Below are positions 19,566 to 30,404 of a DNA stretch of 64,000 nucleotides, in pieces. How positions within the stretch are numbered: position 1 is the stretch's first letter; each line of letters opens with the position of its first letter. The stretch comes from Devosia riboflavina (lineage in GTDB: Bacteria; Pseudomonadota; Alphaproteobacteria; Rhizobiales; Devosiaceae). Position numbers and translations under genes: made by a program. The DNA lies in NCBI RefSeq assembly GCF_000743575.1, contig NZ_JQGC01000015.1, positions 1 through 64,000 on the forward strand, written 5' to 3'. Below the pieces are notes generated by a model that did not search any database, had not been told where the DNA came from, and worked only from the letters and a program-made list of their open reading frames with translations.

Positions 19566-20132
19566 TCAAACCTGCTGGACCGATTCCACGCCCGGCACGA
19601 AGTGACGGAGGAGATTTTCGATACCGCTCTTGAGGGTGGCGGTCGAGGAGGGGCAGCCCGAGCAGGCGCCCTGCATGTGGAGGAACACAGTGCCTTCCTT
19701 GAAACCGCGGAAAATGATGTCGCCGCCATCCATGGCCACTGCGGGGCGCACGCGCGTCGCCAGCAGTTCCTTGATGACTTCGACCATTTCCTTGTCTTCC
19801 TCCTCGAAGAATTCTTCGCCGGCAGCAAAATCGGTGTCGACCTCACCGCCTTCGGAGATGACCGGCTTGCCGGAGAGGAAGTGGTCCATGATCACGCCGA
19901 GAATGGCCGGCTTGATATGGGCCCAGTTGGTGTCGTCCTTGGTCACCGAGATGAAATCGGAGCCGAGGAAAACGCCGGTGACGCCGGAAATGCCGAACAG
20001 GCTGGCGGCCAGCGGAGAGGCTTCGGCGGCATCGACGGTGCGGAAATCGCGCGGTTCGCCGACCAGCACATCACGACCGGGCAGGAATTTCAGCGTGGCC
20101 GGGTTCGGCGTGGCTTCGGTCTGGATGAACAT
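19566..20132 (-). CDS. NifU-family Fe-S scaffold/carrier protein (Nfu type)
   Basis: 188 residues. An N-terminal Nfu domain (MFIQTEATPNPATLKFLPG, about 1-90) and a C-terminal NifU domain with the C-x-x-C cluster-binding motif in ACSGCPSS (near residue 160). Such proteins carry 4Fe-4S clusters to client enzymes. The gene is alone on the minus strand, convergent with the formamidase gene and divergent from the DUF3817 gene. Confidence 0.94.
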   Translation of the reverse strand: MFIQTEATPNPATLKFLPGRDVLVGEPRDFRTVDAAEASPLAASLFGISGVTGVFLGSDFISVTKDDTNWAHIKPAILGVIMDHFLSGKPVISEGGEVDTDFAAGEEFFEEEDKEMVEVIKELLATRVRPAVAMDGGDIIFRGFKEGTVFLHMQGACSGCPSSTATLKSGIENLLRHFVPGVESVQQV

Positions 20133-20225
20133 AAACTCTCTCCGTGGAGTAGACTTAGAACGCTTCTAAATTAGAGACGGGTTCGCTGCAAGCCCAATTT
20201 GCATGGCTTTGCGGCGTGGCGCGCC

Positions 20226-20537
20226 ATGGCTGCCATGCGCTGGCACCATATCATGATCGCTCTGTTCAGATATATCGGCGTCGCCGAAGGCATTACAACC
20301 CTGACGCTGTTCCTTCCCGCCATGCCGGCAAAGTGCTGGCTCGGCTATCACGGCTTCGTGCCGCCTGTGGGACTTATCCACGGGGTCGCCTTCATCGGCT
20401 ATATTCTGGCGATGACGATCTGTCTGCCGGGGAGGGGATTTGCAGGGTTTGACTGGGTGCGGGCGGTGCTCGCGACATTCGTTCCGTTCGGGACGTTTCT
20501 CAACGACCCATTCTTGTCCGAAGCGACTTTGAAGTAA
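20226..20537 (+). CDS. DUF3817-domain membrane protein
   Basis: About 103 residues with three hydrophobic helices. RYIGVAEGITTLTLF, a central GYHGFVPPVGLIHGVAFIGYI and a C-terminal PFGTFLNDPFL agree with DUF3817 (related to the YdzA-like group), small integral membrane proteins of unknown role. The start is uncertain: ATGs at 20226, 20235 and 20253 are in frame, none with a clear ribosome binding site; 20253 would give the family-typical N-terminus. Confidence 0.75.
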   Translation: MAAMRWHHIMIALFRYIGVAEGITTLTLFLPAMPAKCWLGYHGFVPPVGLIHGVAFIGYILAMTICLPGRGFAGFDWVRAVLATFVPFGTFLNDPFLSEATLK

Positions 20538-20666
20538 GGCAGCCCAACTTCACGGCCGCCGTCATTGCCCGGTTTATCCGGGCAATCCATCTTTGGCGTG
20601 AGCAGTGCCAATGGTCTGAGCGTGGGGCCACGCCCTGCGAGCATAGCTCTTCGGGCCTGCTGCGCT

Positions 20667-20691
20667 AAAATCGCGCCACTGGCGCGATTTT
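20667..20691. repeat. Family A hairpin, copy 3
   Basis: AAAATCGCGCC-ACT-GGCGCGATTTT, perfect 11-bp arms. It lies between the convergent DUF3817 and usp genes, 14 bp from the usp stop. T-rich on both sides, it could act as a bidirectional terminator. A related GAGCATAGCTC box precedes it at 20638-20648. Confidence 0.8.
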
Positions 20692-20704
20692 GCCTGCGGC
20701 ACGC

Positions 20705-21175
20705 TCAGCAGATCGCGATAATCTCTTCGTCGCTCATCCGGCCCGGCACGATGGTCAGTGGGATCGGCAGGGCATTGGCGCGGGCGGCAAAGTGGGTCAC
20801 CAAAGGACCGGGGCCTTCACCCGACTTGGACGCCGCCAGCACCAGAATGGCAATGCCGTGATCCTTGTCGATCAATTGCTCGATCTGCTCGGGCCCATTG
20901 CCCTCGCGGATAACGGTTTCGGCCCGGACGTCGCCGATTTCCTTGATGCGCGCCAGGCGCGAGTCGAGGTTGCGCTCGGCCTCTTCCACCGCTTCGGCCC
21001 GCAGCACGTCCTCGACGCCCATGCCGATGAATTCCGGCTTGGGGATCACCGTGACCAGCACGACCGTGCCGCCCGTTCGCTTGACGCGAAAGGCGGCAAA
21101 GGTCAGGGCGCGGTCACACTCTTCGGTCTCATCGATAACGACGAGGAATTTGCGCTTGTATTCGGTATCGTACAA
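20705..21175 (-). CDS. Universal stress protein (UspA family)
   Basis: 156 residues, one Usp domain. The N-terminal strand KRKFLVVIDETEECDRALTF and the acidic helix EAVEEAERNL are typical, but the ATP-binding G-2x-G-9x-G loop is only partly recognisable (SKSGEGPGPLVTHF). I choose the TTG at 21175 because GGAGG lies a few bases before it and only 13 bases separate it from the trpS stop; longer in-frame extensions run into trpS coding sequence. It is the last gene of the mutS-glnD-murJ-trpS run. Confidence 0.85.
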   Translation of the reverse strand: MYDTEYKRKFLVVIDETEECDRALTFAAFRVKRTGGTVVLVTVIPKPEFIGMGVEDVLRAEAVEEAERNLDSRLARIKEIGDVRAETVIREGNGPEQIEQLIDKDHGIAILVLAASKSGEGPGPLVTHFAARANALPIPLTIVPGRMSDEEIIAIC

Positions 21176-21188
21176 AGGCGCCTCCGAA

Positions 21189-22220
21189 CTAGCGGATGAA
21201 ACCGACGATGCGGCGAACGTCGTGCATGGTCTTTTCAGCGATCGCGGCCGCCCGCTCGCCGCCATCGCGCAAAATGCCGTCGATCGTGGTGGTATCTTCA
21301 ATGAGGCGGCGCATTTCGCCGGACATGGGCGCGAGCTGGGCCACCGCCAGATCTGCCAGAGCCGGCTTGAACTTGCCCCAGCCCTGGCCACCGAATTCGG
21401 TCAGCACCTCGGCCTTGGTCTTGTCCGAAAGCGCAGCATAGATGCCGACAAGATTGTCCGCCTCCGGCCGGCCCTTGAGGCCCTCGACGTCGAGAGGCAA
21501 TTCGGCCGGGTCAGTCGTCGCCTTCTTGATCTTCTTCGAGATCGCATCAGCGTCGTCGAGCAGGGAAATGCGCGACTGGTCGGACGGGTCCGACTTGCTC
21601 ATTTTCTTGGTTCCATCGCGCAAGGACATGATGCGCGTCGCCGGGCCTGCAATCAGCGGCTCGGTGATCGGGAAGAAATCGGGATCGAGACCCTGTTCGA
21701 CGATCGAAGCGGCATAGTCATTGTTGAACTTGGCCGCAATGTCGCGCGTCAGCTCAAGATGCTGCTTCTGATCGTCGCCCACCGGCACGGCGGTCGCCTT
21801 GTAGAGCAGGATGTCCGCAGCCATCAGGGACGGGTAGGCGAGAAGCCCGAGCGAAACATTCTCGGAATTCTTGCCGGCCTTGTCCTTGAACTGCGTCATG
21901 CGGTTCATCCAGCCGATACGGGCGATGCAATTGAACACCCAGGCCAGTTCCGCATGCTGCATGACCTGGCTCTGGTTGAAGACGATCGAGCGCTTGGGGT
22001 CGACGCCGGCGGCGATGAAAGCCGCGGCAACCTCGCGGGTCGCGCGGCGGAGATCGTTGGGCTCCTGCCAGACCGTGATCGCATGCATGTCGACCACGCA
22101 ATAGATGGTCTCATGCGTGTCCTGGAGGGGCACGAAACGGCGGATGGCGCCGAGATAATTGCCCAGATGCAGATCGCCCGAAGGCTGGATGCCGGAAAAA
22201 ACGCGAGGAGAAAAGGCCAT
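21189..22220 (-). CDS. trpS: Tryptophanyl-tRNA synthetase
   Basis: 343 residues, class I synthetase. The HIGH-like motif is in [12 protein letters not shown] near residue 15 and the KMSKS motif in [12 protein letters not shown] near residue 195. Length and domain order are normal. It lies 66 bp downstream of murJ and 13 bp upstream of usp on the same strand. Confidence 0.97.
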   Translation of the reverse strand: MAFSPRVFSGIQPSGDLHLGNYLGAIRRFVPLQDTHETIYCVVDMHAITVWQEPNDLRRATREVAAAFIAAGVDPKRSIVFNQSQVMQHAELAWVFNCIARIGWMNRMTQFKDKAGKNSENVSLGLLAYPSLMAADILLYKATAVPVGDDQKQHLELTRDIAAKFNNDYAASIVEQGLDPDFFPITEPLIAGPATRIMSLRDGTKKMSKSDPSDQSRISLLDDADAISKKIKKATTDPAELPLDVEGLKGRPEADNLVGIYAALSDKTKAEVLTEFGGQGWGKFKPALADLAVAQLAPMSGEMRRLIEDTTTIDGILRDGGERAAAIAEKTMHDVRRIVGFIR

Positions 22221-22286
22221 GGGTCCCAGAAGCGGATGATAGGCAGATGGCCCCGTTCTATACGGAGCCGCGCCGATTGGAAACCA

Positions 22287-23849
22287 TCAGCGGGAGCGGC
22301 GCAGGCGCCGCATCAGCGTGCCCAGGCGTTGCGTGCCGGTGATGTGGACGAGGGTGAAATAGAAGACGACGCCATAGGCGATGAGCGCGCCGACCACCGC
22401 AACCTGCCGCCAGAGCGGGGCGCCCGCGGCGATATGGTGGGCGCCATGATTGGCCAGCAGCATCAGGCTCAGGCCCATGGCGGCGCTGATCAGGACGATC
22501 ATGATATGGCCCCACCACTGGCTGCGCGGCAGGGAAAAATGTCCGCGGATGGCCAACGTCGCCGCCAGCAGCACGACATTGATCCAGGAGGACACGGCGG
22601 TCGCAATGGCGATGCCGACATGGAGCATGGTCGGGAACAGCAGCAGCGAAATGCCGATATTGGCGGCGACGCTGACGCCAGCAAAAATGGTGGGCGTCAC
22701 CGTATCCTCGCGGGCGAAAAAGCCCGGCTGCAATACGCGGATCAGCACATAGGCGGGCAGCCCGACCGAGAAAGCCACAAGCGCTTCGGCGGTTTGCTTC
22801 GTCGCCAAAGCATCGAAGGCGCCACGCTCGAAGAGCAGACGCACGATGGGTTCGGACATGCCGATCAGCGCCGCTGCAGCCGGCATGGTCAGCAGCATCG
22901 AAATGAACAGCGACTGTTCCTGGCTCGCCAGTGCCTGGGCCTCGCGACCACCCTTCAGATGACGGCTGAGTTCAGGCAGCAGCACGGTGCCGATGGCAAT
23001 GCCAATGATCCCGAGCGGCAATTGATAGAGCCGGTCGGCATAAGAGAGAATGGAAATCGTGCTGTCGGCGCCGGAGGCAATGATGGTGCCGACGAAAATA
23101 TTAATCTGGGTGATGCCGCCCGTAAGGATGGCCGGCACGGCCAGAACCCAGAAGCGCCGCACCTCGGGATCAAATCTCGGCAGGCGGAACTCGGGCCGAA
23201 ATCCGGTGCGTTCGATAGCCACCCAGACGAGCCAGAGTTGGGCGATGCCGCCGAGCATGGTGGCGAGCGCCACCCAGACGGTCGCGCCTTGCGGGTCCTG
23301 CACCCAAAAAGTGGCGAGCGGTATCAGCGCCGAAATATTGACGATATTGAGCAGAACCGGCGCGAAGGCGGCGGCGAAGAAACGCCCCAGCGAATTGAGG
23401 ATCGCCCCATAGGCCGCCATCAGCGACATGCAGGCGAGATAGGGGAACATGATCCGGGTCAGCAGCACTGTCAGGTCGAATTTTGCCTTGTCGTCCACGA
23501 AGCCAGGCACGAAGGCGACCATGATCTGGGGCATAAAAATTTCGACGAGGACGGTCACGATGACCAGCATCGCCAGCAGCCAGCTCATGATCTTGGAGGC
23601 CAGCAGCTTTGCGCCGTCCTCGCCCTGCTGCTCCAGGGCGCCCGAGAACATCGGCACGAAGGCGGTGTTGAAGGCGCCCTCGGCAAAGAGGCGGCGGAAG
23701 AGATTGGGAAAACGGAAAGCAGCGTTGAAAGCGTCAGCCGCGGGGCCGACGCCGAGCACGGCGGCCATCAGCGCATCGCGGACAAGACCAAAAACCCGGC
23801 TGACCAGTGTCCAGGCGCCGACCGAAAAGAAATTGCGAAAGAGGCTCAA
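22287..23849 (-). CDS. murJ: Lipid II flippase MurJ
   Basis: 520 residues with about 14 membrane helices, member of the MVF/MOP superfamily. The N-terminus RVFGLVRDALMAAVLGVGP and the downstream FRFPNLFRRLFAEGAFNTAFVP segment are characteristic. It moves lipid II across the inner membrane for peptidoglycan synthesis. The start codon is TTG at 23849, nine bases after the glnD stop, without a clear ribosome binding site, so coupling to glnD translation is likely. Confidence 0.96.
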   Translation of the reverse strand: MSLFRNFFSVGAWTLVSRVFGLVRDALMAAVLGVGPAADAFNAAFRFPNLFRRLFAEGAFNTAFVPMFSGALEQQGEDGAKLLASKIMSWLLAMLVIVTVLVEIFMPQIMVAFVPGFVDDKAKFDLTVLLTRIMFPYLACMSLMAAYGAILNSLGRFFAAAFAPVLLNIVNISALIPLATFWVQDPQGATVWVALATMLGGIAQLWLVWVAIERTGFRPEFRLPRFDPEVRRFWVLAVPAILTGGITQINIFVGTIIASGADSTISILSYADRLYQLPLGIIGIAIGTVLLPELSRHLKGGREAQALASQEQSLFISMLLTMPAAAALIGMSEPIVRLLFERGAFDALATKQTAEALVAFSVGLPAYVLIRVLQPGFFAREDTVTPTIFAGVSVAANIGISLLLFPTMLHVGIAIATAVSSWINVVLLAATLAIRGHFSLPRSQWWGHIMIVLISAAMGLSLMLLANHGAHHIAAGAPLWRQVAVVGALIAYGVVFYFTLVHITGTQRLGTLMRRLRRSR

Positions 23850-23858
23850 AGAGGCAGA

Positions 23859-26654
23859 TCAGCCATTCGCCGCCTTCTTCTCCTCGGGGCGCTCGAACAC
23901 ATCCATCAGCGCACCGTAGATTTTACGCTGCCGCTGTTTCACGTGAATCTTCTGGCCCGTCAGGTCGGTGACGTAGAAAACGTCGACGGCCTTTTCGCCA
24001 TAGGTGCCGATATGGGCCGAGCCGATGGTGAGATTGAGATCGGAAATCTCGCGGGTCAGCGCATAGAGCAGACCGATGCGATCGAGGCCGGAAACCTCGA
24101 TGACGGTGAACTTTTCCGAGATGGCATTGGAGACCGATACCTGCGCCGGCAGGGCAAAAGGTTTCAGGCGCTTGTTGTGGCGCGATTCCTTCCCGAGATC
24201 GATCAGCACGGTGCGCTTGCCCTGCAGCAGTTGCTTGACGGTGTCGATGATGCGGGTGGCCCGAACCTTTTCGTCCTCGTCGGACGTGAAGGAGCGGCGC
24301 AGCCTGAAAGTGTCGATGGCGCGGCCGTCGCGGGTCGAGAAAATCTGGGCGCCGATAATGGAGGCGTCCTGCATGGTGCAGGCGCCGGCAATGAGCGAGA
24401 GCAGGCGCGGGTGGTCCGGCGTGTAAAAACTGACCTCGGTAATGCCTTCGAAGGCTTTTACCCGGATCGAGCCGGCAAAGGGCTGGCCGGCCTCGTCGGC
24501 CTGCCGGATCATGCGGGCATGCTCGATCTGCAGTTCGGGCTCGGCGCGCAGCCAATAGTGGTCGTAATGGCGCGCCGCATAGGCTTCGACATCGGCCGGT
24601 GCCCATTTGGTGAGGGCGTTCGCGAGTGCTTCCTTGGCGGCCTGTACGCGATCGGACTGGCTGACCTGGCTATGACCGCCCGAAAGCAGCGGTTCGGTTG
24701 CATAGTAGAGCGCGCGCAGCAGCGAACCCTTCCAGCCGGTCCATGTGCCCGGGCCCACGGCGCGAATATCGCAAGCGGTGAGGATCATCAGCAGGGCGAG
24801 ACGCTGGGGCGACTGCACCACATCGGCAAAAGCCTTGGCCGTTTCCGGGTCCTGAATATCGCGGGCCTGGGCGATCTCGCTCATGAGAAGATGAAATTCT
24901 ATCAGCCAGGAGACCGTGTCTGTTTCGGCCGCATTGAGCCCAAAGCGCGGACAGAGCTTTTTGGCGATGCGAGCGCCGGCAATGGAGTGATCTTCCGGCC
25001 GGCCCTTGGCTATGTCGTGGAGGAAGAGCGCTACGTAGAGGAGCCGCGTGTCGTTGAGCTGCGGCAGCAATTCGTGGGTCAGCGGCAATTCCTGCCGCAG
25101 GCCGCCATTGGCGATGTCGGCCATGCAGCCGACGGCCCGGATCAGATGCTCGTCCACCGTGTAGTGGTGGTACATGTTGAACTGCATCAACGCGACGATC
25201 TTGCCGAAATCGGGCACGAATTTGCCCAGCACACCGCTCTCGTTCATCTGGCGCAGAATGCGCTCGACATAGAGGGGGCTGGTCAGAATGGTGAGGAAAT
25301 AGCCGTTCGCCTTGGGATCATTCCGGAGCTTGTTGTCGATGAGGCGCAGGCTGTCGCGAATATGTTTGATGGCATCGGGATGGAACAGCAGTTCCTCGCG
25401 CCCGGCCACCATGAACATTTTTATGAGATTGACCGGGTCCTTCTCGAAAGCGTCCGGGGCCGCGATATTGAGGCGGCCGGTATCGATGACGAAATCGGTC
25501 TCGCCCTTGATCTTGGTCTTGCCGGCACGAAAGGGGGCCAGCACGCGGCCGACGAGATCCATATCCTTGGCGTGGCGGAATTCGAGGCTGGCACAGATGA
25601 TGCGGGTGAGGTCGCCAACATCCTTGGCGACCAGGAAATAGCGCTTCATGAAGCGTTCGACGCCCAACATGCCGACGCGCTCGGCATAGCCCATGCGGCG
25701 GGCAAGGTCGGGCTGCACGTCAAAAGTCAGCTTTTCCTCGGCGCGATGCGTGACGAAGTGGAGATGGCAGCGCACGGCCCACAGAAAATCCTCGGCGCGC
25801 TGGAAGAGGCGATATTCGGCATCGGTGAGGACGCCCTTGGCCACCAGTTCGTGGCTGGTCTTGACCTGATAAAAATACTTGCCGATCCAGAAGAGCGTAT
25901 TGAGATCGCGCAGGCCGCCCTTGCCGTCCTTGATATTGGGCTCGACGACGTAGCGCGTATTGCCCATCTGCCGGTGGCGCTCATCGCGCTCGGCCATCTT
26001 TGCGGCAATGAATTCCGGCCCCGTCTTGGGCATGATCTCGGTTTCGAAGCGCTTTACGAGATTGTCGAAGAGCGACTTGTCGCCCGTCAGGAACCGCGCT
26101 TCGAGGGTGGCGGTGCGCACGGTCATGTCGGCGCGGGCCATGCGGATGCATTCATCGACCGAGCGGACGGCGTGGCCGACCTTCTGGCCGAGGTCCCAGA
26201 GCATGTAGAGAATATATTCGGTGACCTGCTCGCCCCAGGGCGTCTGCTTGTAGGGCAGGATGAACAGGAGATCGATGTCCGACCCGGGGGCCAGCGTGCC
26301 GCGGCCATAGCCGCCGACGGCGGAGAGGGCGATCGCCTCAGCGCCCGAGGGATTGTCCACCGGATAGACCCGCGTCGTCGCAAAAAGATAAACGGCAGTG
26401 ATGATTTCGTCTTCGGCCGAACAAAGGTTCTGCGCGCAGCGCGTCCCCTTGTTGGTGGCGATCAGCTCCGCTTCGGCATCCTTGCGGGCTTCGGCCAGGG
26501 TCTGGCGCATATGCGTCAGGACCAGGGTACGCGCGGCCGGGGATTTGGCGGGTTGGTCGCCGACAAGCGCATCGAGCTCGGCGAGAATGGTCTCGGCCGT
26601 CTTGAGCACGAAATGCGCTTTTCGCGGTCTGGCTTCAGCGTCGACGAGCGTCAT
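23859..26654 (-). CDS. glnD: [Protein-PII] uridylyltransferase/uridylyl-removing enzyme
   Basis: 931 residues, the nitrogen-sensing enzyme that uridylylates PII when glutamine is low and removes UMP when it is high. In order: nucleotidyltransferase domain with [15 protein letters not shown] (near residue 115), an HD domain ([15 protein letters not shown], near 510), and two C-terminal ACT domains (about 720-900). Its ATG lies inside the 3' end of mutS (20-bp overlap). A parS-like site is embedded near its 3' end. Confidence 0.97.
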   Translation of the reverse strand: MTLVDAEARPRKAHFVLKTAETILAELDALVGDQPAKSPAARTLVLTHMRQTLAEARKDAEAELIATNKGTRCAQNLCSAEDEIITAVYLFATTRVYPVDNPSGAEAIALSAVGGYGRGTLAPGSDIDLLFILPYKQTPWGEQVTEYILYMLWDLGQKVGHAVRSVDECIRMARADMTVRTATLEARFLTGDKSLFDNLVKRFETEIMPKTGPEFIAAKMAERDERHRQMGNTRYVVEPNIKDGKGGLRDLNTLFWIGKYFYQVKTSHELVAKGVLTDAEYRLFQRAEDFLWAVRCHLHFVTHRAEEKLTFDVQPDLARRMGYAERVGMLGVERFMKRYFLVAKDVGDLTRIICASLEFRHAKDMDLVGRVLAPFRAGKTKIKGETDFVIDTGRLNIAAPDAFEKDPVNLIKMFMVAGREELLFHPDAIKHIRDSLRLIDNKLRNDPKANGYFLTILTSPLYVERILRQMNESGVLGKFVPDFGKIVALMQFNMYHHYTVDEHLIRAVGCMADIANGGLRQELPLTHELLPQLNDTRLLYVALFLHDIAKGRPEDHSIAGARIAKKLCPRFGLNAAETDTVSWLIEFHLLMSEIAQARDIQDPETAKAFADVVQSPQRLALLMILTACDIRAVGPGTWTGWKGSLLRALYYATEPLLSGGHSQVSQSDRVQAAKEALANALTKWAPADVEAYAARHYDHYWLRAEPELQIEHARMIRQADEAGQPFAGSIRVKAFEGITEVSFYTPDHPRLLSLIAGACTMQDASIIGAQIFSTRDGRAIDTFRLRRSFTSDEDEKVRATRIIDTVKQLLQGKRTVLIDLGKESRHNKRLKPFALPAQVSVSNAISEKFTVIEVSGLDRIGLLYALTREISDLNLTIGSAHIGTYGEKAVDVFYVTDLTGQKIHVKQRQRKIYGALMDVFERPEEKKAANG
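23935..23950 (+). other. parS-like ParB-binding site 1
   Basis: TGTTTCACGTGAATCT, 14 of 16 bases matching the canonical parS TGTTTCACGTGAAACA. It lies inside glnD, where the codons read Ile-His-Val-Lys-Gln on the minus strand. Confidence 0.65.
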
Positions 26655-29349
26655 CGCGGAGTTTCTTCAATTCGTAGAGCGCTTCGATGGCTTGTTTGGG
26701 GGTCATATCGTCGGGGCGGACGGCGTCGAGCGCTTCGTGGATGGGGTCCTTGCTCTTTACCGCCGGGGCGGGCTGATGGGCAAAGAGCGGCAAATCGTCT
26801 AGCACGCTGGCTTTCTGGCTGGAAGAGGCGGTGCCCGCCGAGCGCTGTTCGAGCACGTCGAGCACCTGCCTTGCGCGGTTGATGACCGGATCTGGAAGAC
26901 CGGCCAGTCGGGCTACCTGAATGCCATAGGAGCGATCGGCGGCGCCGGGACCGACTTCGTGCAGGAATACGACCTCGCCCTCCCATTCGCGCACTTTCAT
27001 CGTGACATTGGCGACGCGGGACAGCGTCTTGGCAAGGCTCGTCAGCTCGTGGAAGTGCGTCGCAAAGAGCGCGCGGCAGCCGGTGGTTTCGTGAAGGGCT
27101 TCGACGGACGCCCAGGCGATGGAGAGACCATCGAAAGTGGCAGTGCCACGGCCGATCTCGTCGAGCACGACCAACGAGTGGCGCGTCGCCCGATTGAGGA
27201 TGGCAGCCGTCTCGACCATTTCGACCATGAAGGTCGAGCGGCCATGGGCGATATCGTCGGAGGCGCCAACGCGGGAGAAGAGCCTGTCCACCACGCCGAT
27301 ATGCGCGCTTTCCGCTGGCACAAAACAGCCCATCTGCGCCAGGATGGCGATCAGCGCGTTCTGGCGGAGGAAGGTCGACTTACCGCCCATATTGGGGCCG
27401 GTGACCAGCCACAGTTTACCGCCGCCGGCATCTTCGCTGCCCGAGAGATCGGCGTCATTGGCCACAAAACTCTGGCCTTCGGCCCGTACCATCTGTTCCA
27501 CAACCGGATGCCGCCCGCCGACAATGGCGAAAGCAAGGCTGTCGTCGACTTGCGGGCGGCAATAGAAGCGCGTGGCGGACACTTCGGCGAGAGCGGTAGT
27601 GACATCGAGTTCGGCAAGGGCATCGGCAAGACCCTGCAGTTCGCCGGTGCGAGCAAGCACGTCTTCGCGGAGGCGGGTGAAAATGCCGAGCTCTATTTCG
27701 AGCGCCGCTTCATGCGCCTTGGCAATGCGGCCTTCGAGTTCGGCCAGTTCCGTCGTCGTGAAACGCATGGCGTTGGCCAGCGTCTGGCGATGGATGAAGA
27801 TTTCGCGATGCGGCGGCTCAAGCAGCTTCTGGCCATGGCCGGCGGGCACTTCGACGAAATAGCCGAGGACGCCATTGTGCTTGATCTTCAACGACCGGAC
27901 ATCGGTCTCGTCCATCAGGCGGGCTTGGAGGGCCGCAACAACGGCGCGGGTTTCAGAACCGAGGGCGCGTTCCTCGTCGAGCTTTCCGTCGTAGAAGGCG
28001 CGGACAAAGCCGCCATCGCGGGAGAGCAGGGGCAGCTCGTCGTCTAGGGCTAGGCCGAGTTCGGAGGCCAGCGGACGCGGCGCGGCGCCGAGGGTGTTGG
28101 TCAGGCGCACAAGGACGTTGGGCAAGTCCGGCTGGCTGCCGAGATTGGCGGCGAGTTCCAGCGCCGCAGCGACGGCTTTGCCGATGGCGGCGAGATCGCG
28201 GGGGCCACCGCGTTCGAGCGAGAGGCGGGAAAGGGCGCGAGCGAGATCGGGGGCGGCCTTGAGATCGCTGCGAAGACGGGCGCGAAGCAGGGGATCGCCG
28301 ACGAGGCGTTCGACGGCATCAAGGCGGGCGTTGATGGCAGAGGAATCGCGTAGGGGGGCGGCGAGGCGGCTCGCGAGGAGACGGGCACCGGGGGCGGTGA
28401 CGGTCAGGTCGATGGACTGGCGCAGCGAGCCCTTGGCCTGGCCGCGCTGGGTTTGGAGAATCTCGAGGCTCGAGCGGGTGGCGGCGTCGATGGCGAGGAC
28501 GGCGTCACTGGCTTGGAGGACCGGGGAGCGGAGGGGTGCAGTGCGGCCCTTCTGGCTCTGGTCGACATAGGCGACGAGGGCGCCCATGGCCGAGCGACCG
28601 GCGCGGGAGAGGGCGGTGGGGTCGAAAAGATCAGCCGGAAAAGTGCGGCGCAGGAGCTGCAGGGCAACTTCGCTGTCGGCCGCTTCGGGCGCGATGGTGG
28701 AGGCGATGGCGCTCCAGGCGGGGGCGAAGAGATGCTTTTCGACGAGAAGCTGCCGCGTGGCGTCGGTGAGCAAAAATTCGGCCGGAGCGATGCGGGCCAA
28801 TTCGTCGGCGAGGCGTTCGGCGGGCAGGTCGGCCACAAAAGTTTCGCCGGTCGAAATGTCGGCCCAGGCGAGGGCGAAGTCGGTGTCGCCGTGGCGGACC
28901 ATGGCGAGGGCGGCGAGATAGTTGGCCGAGCGGGCGTCGAGGTGGTCGTCCTCGGTCAGGGTGCCGGGGGTGACGAGGCGGACGACGTCGCGTTTGACGA
29001 CTGACTTGCTGCCGCGCTTCTTGGCTTCGGCGGGGTCTTCAACCTGCTCGCAGATGGCGACGCGGTAGCCGAGTTTTATGAGCTTGTTGAGATAGTCATT
29101 GGCCGCGTGGATCGGCACGCCGCACATCTGGATGTCTTCGCCAAGATGCTTGCCGCGCTTGGTGAGGACGATGCCCAGAGCGGCGCTGGCGATCTCGGCA
29201 TCTTCGAAGAAGAGCTCGTAGAAATCGCCCATGCGATAGAACAGCAGATAGCCCGGATTGACCGCCTTGATCTCGAAATACTGCGCCATCATCGGCGTCA
29301 GCGCCGCCGTGGCGGCGCTGTTTTGGGGCTCGAAAGGGGTTTGGTCCAT
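26635..29349 (-). CDS. mutS: DNA mismatch repair protein MutS
   Basis: 904 residues. The N-terminal mismatch-recognition domain has the conserved Phe-x-Glu in [13 protein letters not shown] (near residue 42), then connector, core and clamp domains, then the ABC ATPase with Walker [14 protein letters not shown] (near 650) and Walker [12 protein letters not shown]. The usual C-terminal helix-turn-helix follows. First gene of the minus-strand run mutS-glnD-murJ-trpS-usp. Confidence 0.97.
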   Translation of the reverse strand: MDQTPFEPQNSAATAALTPMMAQYFEIKAVNPGYLLFYRMGDFYELFFEDAEIASAALGIVLTKRGKHLGEDIQMCGVPIHAANDYLNKLIKLGYRVAICEQVEDPAEAKKRGSKSVVKRDVVRLVTPGTLTEDDHLDARSANYLAALAMVRHGDTDFALAWADISTGETFVADLPAERLADELARIAPAEFLLTDATRQLLVEKHLFAPAWSAIASTIAPEAADSEVALQLLRRTFPADLFDPTALSRAGRSAMGALVAYVDQSQKGRTAPLRSPVLQASDAVLAIDAATRSSLEILQTQRGQAKGSLRQSIDLTVTAPGARLLASRLAAPLRDSSAINARLDAVERLVGDPLLRARLRSDLKAAPDLARALSRLSLERGGPRDLAAIGKAVAAALELAANLGSQPDLPNVLVRLTNTLGAAPRPLASELGLALDDELPLLSRDGGFVRAFYDGKLDEERALGSETRAVVAALQARLMDETDVRSLKIKHNGVLGYFVEVPAGHGQKLLEPPHREIFIHRQTLANAMRFTTTELAELEGRIAKAHEAALEIELGIFTRLREDVLARTGELQGLADALAELDVTTALAEVSATRFYCRPQVDDSLAFAIVGGRHPVVEQMVRAEGQSFVANDADLSGSEDAGGGKLWLVTGPNMGGKSTFLRQNALIAILAQMGCFVPAESAHIGVVDRLFSRVGASDDIAHGRSTFMVEMVETAAILNRATRHSLVVLDEIGRGTATFDGLSIAWASVEALHETTGCRALFATHFHELTSLAKTLSRVANVTMKVREWEGEVVFLHEVGPGAADRSYGIQVARLAGLPDPVINRARQVLDVLEQRSAGTASSSQKASVLDDLPLFAHQPAPAVKSKDPIHEALDAVRPDDMTPKQAIEALYELKKLRDDARRR

Positions 29350-29440
29350 GAGCTCGGCTAATTCGGGGCAAAGGAAAGACCAAGATTAAGACCTTGAGGT
29401 TAAGAAGCCAACTCCTTCGCTGGGGCTTTGCCCCGGTTGT

Positions 29441-30265
29441 TTAAGCCGGCGGCATGTCGCGGATCATCGAGGCCGAGGCCACCGTGCGCCGATAGAGATG
29501 CCAGGTGGCGTGGCCGAGAATGGGCAGGATCACCGCCAGACCCACAAACAGGGTAACGGCTCCCAAGAAGACCGACACGCCGACGATAACACCCCAGACG
29601 AGCATGGGGATAAGATTGCGCATCACCGCCCGGAATGACGTTTCCACCGCCACATAGGCGCCGACATCGCGATCAAGCAGCAGGGGGAAGGCGACGACGG
29701 AGGTGCACAGCACGACGAGGGCAAAGCAGGCGCCAACGGCCGTGCCGATGATGGCCAGGGTCATGCCGCCGGGCTCGGAAAAGACCTGGGCGAAGAGACC
29801 CTGAAAACTTTGCGGGGGTGAAGAGCCGAAGAGGCTTTCGTAAAGGGCCTGGGCGCTGGTGAGCCAGAGGGTGAAGAGCACGAAGAGCATGGCGCCGACG
29901 GCGATGATGCTGCCGATGGCGGGGGAGCAGACAACGCTGATCGCATCGCGCCAGGACGGGTCTTCGCCCATTTCGCGCCGCCGCGAGATTTCATAGAGCG
30001 GCAGGGCGGCGACGGGGCCGATGAGCGCAAAGCCGCCGATCAGCGGATAGAGCAGGGGCCAAGTGTAAAAGCCGTTCATCCATACGGTGAGGACAATGCC
30101 GATGACCGGATAGATCAGCATCAGCACGACATAGTGGCTGGGCTTGGCCCAGAAATCCTCGGCGCCGCGCCGGAGGGCAATCATCAGATCGCTGACAGTG
30201 ATGGTTTGGATGACGGGCATATCCAGCTTGTCGCCGGCGCCGGTCATGACGTGCATATGGGCCAT
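29441..30265 (-). CDS. DUF2189-domain integral membrane protein
   Basis: 274 residues with about six hydrophobic helices. The sequence around DLMIALRRGAEDFWAKPSHY followed by PLLYPLIGGFALIGPVAALPLYEISRRRE matches DUF2189, found next to oxidase or metal-related genes in some bacteria but without known function. GGAGG precedes the ATG. It appears to be a single-gene unit between mutS and metY. Confidence 0.82.
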   Translation of the reverse strand: MAHMHVMTGAGDKLDMPVIQTITVSDLMIALRRGAEDFWAKPSHYVVLMLIYPVIGIVLTVWMNGFYTWPLLYPLIGGFALIGPVAALPLYEISRRREMGEDPSWRDAISVVCSPAIGSIIAVGAMLFVLFTLWLTSAQALYESLFGSSPPQSFQGLFAQVFSEPGGMTLAIIGTAVGACFALVVLCTSVVAFPLLLDRDVGAYVAVETSFRAVMRNLIPMLVWGVIVGVSVFLGAVTLFVGLAVILPILGHATWHLYRRTVASASMIRDMPPA

Positions 30266-30404
30266 GGCAGAACCTCCTCAGGCAAGGAAGCCGCAGAGAC
30301 GCGAATTGCGCATAACCGGCGCGAGACGCAGAACCTGCGACCGCTAACGGATAAAGCCTACGCCCCAGGCGGGAGCTTGTCGCCCCCGCCCAGGAAAATT
30401 GTGA

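Noticed and set aside
20865..26882. A 2005-codon open frame on the plus strand antisense to usp, trpS, murJ and glnD
   Set aside because: It is a by-product of high GC content. The minus-strand genes show clear conserved motifs throughout; the antisense product is low-complexity without domains.
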